Shown: positions 59,966 to 64,000 of the stretch, in pieces
Layout: each line of letters opens with the position of its first letter
How positions within the stretch are numbered: the first letter of the stretch is position 1
Assembly: GCF_030517065.1 (NCBI RefSeq)
Contig: NZ_CP103950.1
Coordinates: 1,178,001-1,242,000 of the forward strand
DNA length: 64,000 nucleotides
DNA from: Riemerella columbina
Lineage (GTDB): Bacteria > Bacteroidota > Bacteroidia > Flavobacteriales > Weeksellaceae
Direction of reading: 5' to 3'
Position numbers and translations under genes: made by a program
The notes under the pieces: generated by a model
Seen by the model: the letters and a program-made list of their open reading frames with translations, nothing else
Databases searched by the model: none
Told to the model about the DNA's origin: nothing

Positions 59966-60208
59966 TTACTCTATACTTTCTACCTTTACAATTTCTGGAA
60001 CCTTTTCTTTAATGGTATTTTCAACGCCCAATTTCATTGTGGAAAAACTGATCGGGCAGCTGGAACAATTCCCTAAAAGCTTAACATAAACGGTTAAATC
60101 TTCTATTTTCACCAATTCTATATCGCCGCCATCTTTATTGAGGAAAGGTCTAATGCTTTCCAAGGCTTCCTCCACTCGGGTTTCTAAATTTTCTATTGTT
60201 TGTGCCAT
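59966..60208 (-). CDS. NifU-like Fe-S cluster scaffold (NFU domain)
   Basis: This 80-residue protein consists of the NFU domain only: VEEALESIRPFLNKDGGDIELVKIEDLTVYVKLLGNCSSCPIS, with the CxxC pair that binds a 4Fe-4S cluster between two subunits, followed by a TMKLGVENTIKEKVPEI helix. It acts as a scaffold or carrier delivering clusters to apo-proteins. It follows the Mrp/ApbC gene by 20 bp, so the two assembly factors are coexpressed. Confidence 0.93.
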   Translation of the reverse strand: MAQTIENLETRVEEALESIRPFLNKDGGDIELVKIEDLTVYVKLLGNCSSCPISFSTMKLGVENTIKEKVPEIVKVESIE

Positions 60209-60228
60209 TGTTATAATTTCAGATTGGG

Positions 60229-61332
60229 TTATTTTTTAGGTGAACAGCCTGCCATAGTCGTGATTTTAACGGCTTCCGTAGGAGGTAGATTTTTATTTCT
60301 TTCCACCAAACTTTCCACCATTTTTTGAGCGGTTTCGGTGTAGATTTCAGTAATTTTAGAAGGTTCTTGTAGTGCTGCAGGTCTGCCGACATCTCCAGCT
60401 TCTCTAATGCTTTGAATGATTGGAATTTCGCCCAATATAGGAATGCCTAAATCTTCCGCCATATATTGAGCGCCTTGTTTACCGAAGATATAATATTTAT
60501 TATCTGGCAATTCTTCTGGGGTGAAATAAGCCATATTTTCAATCAACCCTAATACAGGAATGTTGATGCTCTCCATTTGGAACATCGCGATACCTTTTTT
60601 TACATCGGCTAATGCCACATGCTGAGGCGTACTCACAATAACGGCGCCTGTTACAGGCACTTCTTGAATGATAGAAAGATGGATGTCGCCCGTTCCTGGT
60701 GGCAAGTCTATCAGTAGGAAATCCAACTCGCCCCAAGCAGCATCTCTTAACATTTGGTTTAAAGCTTTAGCAGCCATAGGACCACGCCAAACGACCGCTT
60801 GATTAGCTCCTGAAAAATAGCCAATAGAAAGCATTTTTACGCCATAATTTTCTATGGGTTTCATCAGATGTCTGCCGTTTTCTTCCACAGAAATGGGCTT
60901 AGCGCCTTCGGTATCAAACATAGTAGGAACGGAAGGTCCATAAATATCGGCATCTAATAATCCGACTTTGAAGCCCATTTTGGCTAAAGTAACGGCTAAA
61001 TTGGCAGCGATGGTTGATTTACCCACGCCCCCTTTACCAGAAGCAATAGCGATAATATTCTGAATCCCAGGGATAGATTTCCCTTTAATTTGGTTTTGCT
61101 GAATTTCGGAAGGTTCTGGAGAGACAATTTTGAGCTTAAGCACCACTTCTTCTCCAAATTCTGATGCGAAAGCCTGTTTCATTGCGGCTTCTAATTTTTT
61201 CTTTTCGTGCATGGCTGGGGAGTGTGCGGTCATATCAATATAGACATCATTGCCCATAATCTGCACATTGTTCACCAAATCATCTACCTCTACCTCTTTT
61301 AGAAATTCTAAAACTCTATCTTTTTTTAACAT
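60229..61332 (-). CDS. apbC: Mrp/ApbC family Fe-S cluster carrier ATPase
   Basis: This 367-residue protein has an N-terminal MIP18/DUF59 domain (residues about 5-75) and a P-loop deviant-Walker ATPase (IIAIASGKGGVGKSTIAANLAVTLAKMG, residues about 92-115; LLDADIYGPSVPTMFD; FLLIDLPPGTGDIHLSIIQEVP; AIVSTPQHVALADV-type segment). Mrp/Nbp35 proteins carry and transfer 4Fe-4S clusters. The CxxC pair usual late in the ATPase domain is not seen here (ENMAYFTPEELPDNKYYIFG in its place), a variant common in Bacteroidota. The C-terminus ends TTMAGCSPKK. It is operonic with the NifU-like gene. Confidence 0.93.
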   Translation of the reverse strand: MLKKDRVLEFLKEVEVDDLVNNVQIMGNDVYIDMTAHSPAMHEKKKLEAAMKQAFASEFGEEVVLKLKIVSPEPSEIQQNQIKGKSIPGIQNIIAIASGKGGVGKSTIAANLAVTLAKMGFKVGLLDADIYGPSVPTMFDTEGAKPISVEENGRHLMKPIENYGVKMLSIGYFSGANQAVVWRGPMAAKALNQMLRDAAWGELDFLLIDLPPGTGDIHLSIIQEVPVTGAVIVSTPQHVALADVKKGIAMFQMESINIPVLGLIENMAYFTPEELPDNKYYIFGKQGAQYMAEDLGIPILGEIPIIQSIREAGDVGRPAALQEPSKITEIYTETAQKMVESLVERNKNLPPTEAVKITTMAGCSPKK

Positions 61333-61362
61333 TAGATTTTTAACTTTAATTGAGTGACAAAA

Positions 61363-62631
61363 TTAAGCATTTTTTTCCAAATGTTCCAGGTCTTTCGGCG
61401 CGCTCAACTGTCCTTCCCATTTAGAAACCGCGGAGGTTGCCAGAGCGTTGCCTAAAACATTGGTCATACTTCTTCCCATATCGCAAAAATGGTCTATTGG
61501 CAGGATTAAAGCTATGCCTTCTGGCGGAATTCCGAACATAGAACAAGTGGCAACAATGATAACCAAACTGGCTCTTGGCACACCAGCAATCCCTTTGGAA
61601 GTCAGCATAAGCACCAGCAGCATTGTGATTTGTTGCCCAACGGACATATCAATTCCGTAAATCTGAGCGATAAAAATAGAGGCAAAGGTCATATACATCA
61701 TACTGCCATCTAAATTGAAGGAATAGCCCAAAGGCAAAATAAAAGAAACGATTCTACTATTGGCTCCAAATTTTTCTAATTCTTCAACCAATTTTGGGAA
61801 TACAGCCTCGGAGCTGGTGGTGGAGAAGGCAATGAGTAGCGGTTCTTTTATTCTTTTCAATAAATCAAAAAGGCGAGGGCCTAATATCAAATAGCCCACC
61901 AAACAGAGCACTAACCAAAGTATTGCCAGAGCAAAGAAAAAGTCCCGAAGATAAATGGCATAGACAATGAAAATTTCAAAACCATTGGTGGCAACTACCG
62001 CCGCTATAGCGCCTAAAACGCCTAATGGTGCCATCCACATAATATAGCCGACCATTTTAAGAATGGCGTGGGCACAAATGTCTAACGCTTTGATTACAGG
62101 TTTAGAATACGATTCGCCAAGTTGAGAAAGCGCGATGCCAAACATAATAGAGAAGACTACGATTTGTAGCACTTCATTGGTGGCAAAGGCTTCAAATACA
62201 CTTTTAGGAATAATGTGTTTTACGAAATCTTCTAATGAAAATCCTTTGCTATTGCTCACAATTTCCGCTGCGGAAGCCGTGTCTTGGATAGGCAGTTGGG
62301 TCACCTTCCCAGGTTCTAACCAATTGACCAAAACCAGACCTATAAATAAAGAAACCAAAGAGGCGGTAATGAACCACATCATCGCTTTGGTACCCACACG
62401 GCCAATCATTTGGATGTCACTCATTTTAGCAATCCCCACAACTAAAGTGGTAAAAACCAAAGGTGCAATAATCATCTGAACCAATCTAATGAAAATGGTG
62501 CCTAAAAGTTTAATATTCTTTGCAAAATCTTCAGTGTATTCTGGATATTGAAAATGCACCAAGCCACCAAGTCCGATCCCTAAAACCAAGCCGATAATAA
62601 TGGCGATAAAAAGTTTATTTTGTCCTTTCAT
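61363..62631 (-). CDS. Dicarboxylate/amino acid:cation symporter (DAACS family)
   Basis: This 422-residue GltP/DctA-type transporter has eight helices plus two re-entrant loops. Family landmarks are LGTIFIRLVQMIIAPLVFTTLVVGIA, the serine-rich hairpin AFSTTSSEAVFPKLVEELEKFG, FILPLGYSFNLDGSMMYMTFASIFIAQ (NMDGT-type motif, here NLDGS), LTSKGIAGVPRASLVIIVATCSMFGIPPEGIALILPIDHFCDMGRSMTNVLGNALAT. It imports glutamate, aspartate or C4-dicarboxylates with Na+ or H+. NLDGS in place of NMDGT is common in bacterial members. It is monocistronic, with its promoter region shared with the divergent DUF2723 gene. Confidence 0.92.
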   Translation of the reverse strand: MKGQNKLFIAIIIGLVLGIGLGGLVHFQYPEYTEDFAKNIKLLGTIFIRLVQMIIAPLVFTTLVVGIAKMSDIQMIGRVGTKAMMWFITASLVSLFIGLVLVNWLEPGKVTQLPIQDTASAAEIVSNSKGFSLEDFVKHIIPKSVFEAFATNEVLQIVVFSIMFGIALSQLGESYSKPVIKALDICAHAILKMVGYIMWMAPLGVLGAIAAVVATNGFEIFIVYAIYLRDFFFALAILWLVLCLVGYLILGPRLFDLLKRIKEPLLIAFSTTSSEAVFPKLVEELEKFGANSRIVSFILPLGYSFNLDGSMMYMTFASIFIAQIYGIDMSVGQQITMLLVLMLTSKGIAGVPRASLVIIVATCSMFGIPPEGIALILPIDHFCDMGRSMTNVLGNALATSAVSKWEGQLSAPKDLEHLEKNA

Positions 62632-62714
62632 TGAGCTATTTTAATAAAGGTTAAAGTGCAAATATAAGCTTTTACTTCTAAAACTAAAAAATCTCATTCT
62701 TAAAAGAATAAGCA

Positions 62715-62746
62715 TTTGCCCAAATAAACTAAAAATCTTATTTTCG
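62715..62746 (+). promoter_or_regulatory. Probable promoter of the DUF2723 gene
   Basis: TTTG at 62715-62718, 20 bp spacer, TATTTTCG at 62739-62746 (one mismatch to TAnnTTTG), 23 bp before the ATG. Confidence 0.5.
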
Positions 62747-62769
62747 CACAAAGTTTTTATTTAATTCTT

Positions 62770-64000
62770 ATGAAAGATTGGCACTTTAAACAATGGAATA
62801 CTGCCTTAGGTTGGGCAGTTTTTTTAATCGCGTTGGTGACTTACCTGAGCACGATAGAACCTAATTTTAGCTTTTGGGACTGCGGTGAGTACATCTCTTC
62901 TGCGGTTAAGTTAGAGGTCACCCACGCACCAGGGGCGGCTTTATTTCAAATTGTAGGTGCCGTTTTTGCGATGTTAGCGCTCGGCAATTCTGCATATTAT
63001 TCATTGGTTATCAATGCGATGTCGGCGCTGTTTAGTGCATTAACCATATTATTTTTATTCTGGACCATCACGCATTTGGTAAGACGGCTTTTGGGCAAAT
63101 CTTTCCAAAATATCAATACGCAAGAAAGCCTTGTGGTTTTAGGCTCGGGGCTGGTGGGAGCGTTGGCGTTCACTTTTTCAGATACTTTTTGGTTCTCAGC
63201 AGTAGAGGGCGAGGTGTACTCAATGGCATCGCTATTTATTGCGCTAATAGTCTGGCTCATCACCAAATGGGAAAACGAATATAATGCTCCCGATAACGAG
63301 CGTTGGATTATCCTCATTTTCTTTGTGGTTGGGCTTTCCGTGGGCGTTCATATGATGTGTATGCTGGCTGTGCCTATGATCTGTTTGGTGTACTATGCGC
63401 GCCATTATACTTTTACTTGGAAGAGTTTTTTAATCGCTAATTTAATCACATTGGGCGTTTTAGCAATGGTATTTAAAGGCATTTTCCCTTTTATCATGGT
63501 GATGTTTGGCAAATCGGAAATCTTTTTTGTTAATGGTTTAGGCTTGCCATTCCACTCGGGGACGCTATTTGCTTTCGCTGTTTTGGTGATTTTAGCATAT
63601 TTAGCCATCAATTATTCTAAGAAAAATGGCAATCATCTATTGCAAACCGCTGTTCTGTCCGTGGTTTATATGCTGATAGGCTTTTCTTGTTGGATGATGA
63701 TTCCTATCCGTGCGAATGCCAATCCGCCAATGAACCTTAACGACCCGAACAACGCCATTGGAATGTTAGATTATTACAACCGCGAACAGTACGGCGATTG
63801 GCCAACCATCTATGGGCAAAACTATACCGCCTACCTTGACTGGAATGGTATGGAGAAAAATGAGGATGGCAGCCTCAAAACGATAAAAACTGGAAAAACT
63901 TACGAAAAAGATGAGAAAACAGGGCGTTATATAGAGGTTGGCGAAAAATTCCAATATGTATACAGCCCTAATCATGTGGGCTTTTTGCCAAGGATGTTTG
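62770..64000 (+). CDS. DUF2723 family polytopic membrane protein, N-terminal part
   Basis: The gene starts at 62770 and is still open at the window end, so only the first 410 residues are seen; family members reach about 1000 or more. It begins MKDWHFKQWNTALGWAVFLIAL and continues LSTIEPNFSFWDCGEYISSAVKLEVTHAPGAALFQIVG, the DUF2723 signature with the conserved D/E pair after the first helix as in GT-C fold glycosyltransferases (protein O-mannosyltransferase type). Seven or more helices follow, then a periplasmic region (RANANPPMNLNDPNNAIGMLDYYNREQYGDWP). It is likely involved in protein or lipid glycosylation, but this is unproven. No stop codon or frameshift is seen. Confidence 0.88.
   Translation, partial: MKDWHFKQWNTALGWAVFLIALVTYLSTIEPNFSFWDCGEYISSAVKLEVTHAPGAALFQIVGAVFAMLALGNSAYYSLVINAMSALFSALTILFLFWTITHLVRRLLGKSFQNINTQESLVVLGSGLVGALAFTFSDTFWFSAVEGEVYSMASLFIALIVWLITKWENEYNAPDNERWIILIFFVVGLSVGVHMMCMLAVPMICLVYYARHYTFTWKSFLIANLITLGVLAMVFKGIFPFIMVMFGKSEIFFVNGLGLPFHSGTLFAFAVLVILAYLAINYSKKNGNHLLQTAVLSVVYMLIGFSCWMMIPIRANANPPMNLNDPNNAIGMLDYYNREQYGDWPTIYGQNYTAYLDWNGMEKNEDGSLKTIKTGKTYEKDEKTGRYIEVGEKFQYVYSPNHVGFLPRMF

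Overview
This window is chromosomal DNA from a member of the Bacteroidota, class Flavobacteriia, most likely of the Chryseobacterium/Riemerella/Weeksella group. The genus is an inference and was not tested. The supporting evidence is AT-rich DNA; promoters of the Bacteroidota form TTG-N19/20-TAnnTTTG ahead of several genes (gyrB, ilvE, the HU gene); a GldI-like lipoprotein beside a cyclophilin-FKBP double immunophilin; and typical flavobacterial families (START-like domain protein, DUF4476, DUF2723 membrane protein, CCC-motif/DUF2752 pair, long-form urocanate hydratase). Most of the window is core genome with tightly packed short operons. I found no rRNA, insertion sequence, integrase, prophage or CRISPR array.

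Layout. 0-10 kb: tail of a GH25 muramidase, a START-like protein with a class IV aminotransferase-fold protein, a mazEF toxin-antitoxin pair, polyphosphate kinase with exopolyphosphatase, a Crp/Fnr regulator with a heme-copper-oxidase-like membrane protein, two small cysteine-containing membrane proteins, and a broken phzF. 9-14 kb: menB and menA (menaquinone), a metallo-hydrolase, gyrB. 14-31 kb: tRNA modification genes (queA, mnmD, queG) and rlmN, ilvE, the gldI-like and double PPIase pair, a potassium-channel-like protein, Nif3 with a coiled-coil protein, an S9 peptidase, pcm, a Gfo/Idh/MocA oxidoreductase, pdxH and an asparaginase. 31-37 kb: topoisomerase IV genes parE and parC with a small membrane protein gene between them and a rhomboid protease after them. 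37-48 kb: prmC, yaaA, a Sua5-type gene, pnuC, an amino acid permease, and an envelope block (LptF/G, DUF4476, LolA, FtsK). tRNA-Ser(GGA) follows at 48.0 kb.

48-57 kb is the accessory and decaying part. Downstream of tRNA-Ser is a GIY-YIG nuclease gene followed by a disrupted nuclease-helicase (DUF2075) gene. Next comes a mosaic of hairpins, then hutU, a thioesterase and permease pair, an internally deleted epimerase, a 62-bp tandem repeat array, and a yeiH-type transporter with three frameshifts. With the broken phzF at 8.3 kb and a small broken ORF at 59.9 kb, this gives five disrupted genes in 64 kb, which suggests ongoing gene loss as in host-adapted lineages. 57-64 kb returns to core genes: an outer-membrane beta-barrel protein, aroB, an HU protein, an Fe-S assembly pair (Mrp/ApbC and NifU-like), a dicarboxylate symporter, and the start of a large DUF2723 membrane protein that runs off the window.

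No single spectacular new system stands out. The best leads are the GIY-YIG plus nuclease-helicase remnant beside tRNA-Ser, the 62-bp array built from AGCGGAA units, the aminotransferase-fold protein without its PLP lysine, and several conserved-looking pairs of uncharacterised membrane proteins.
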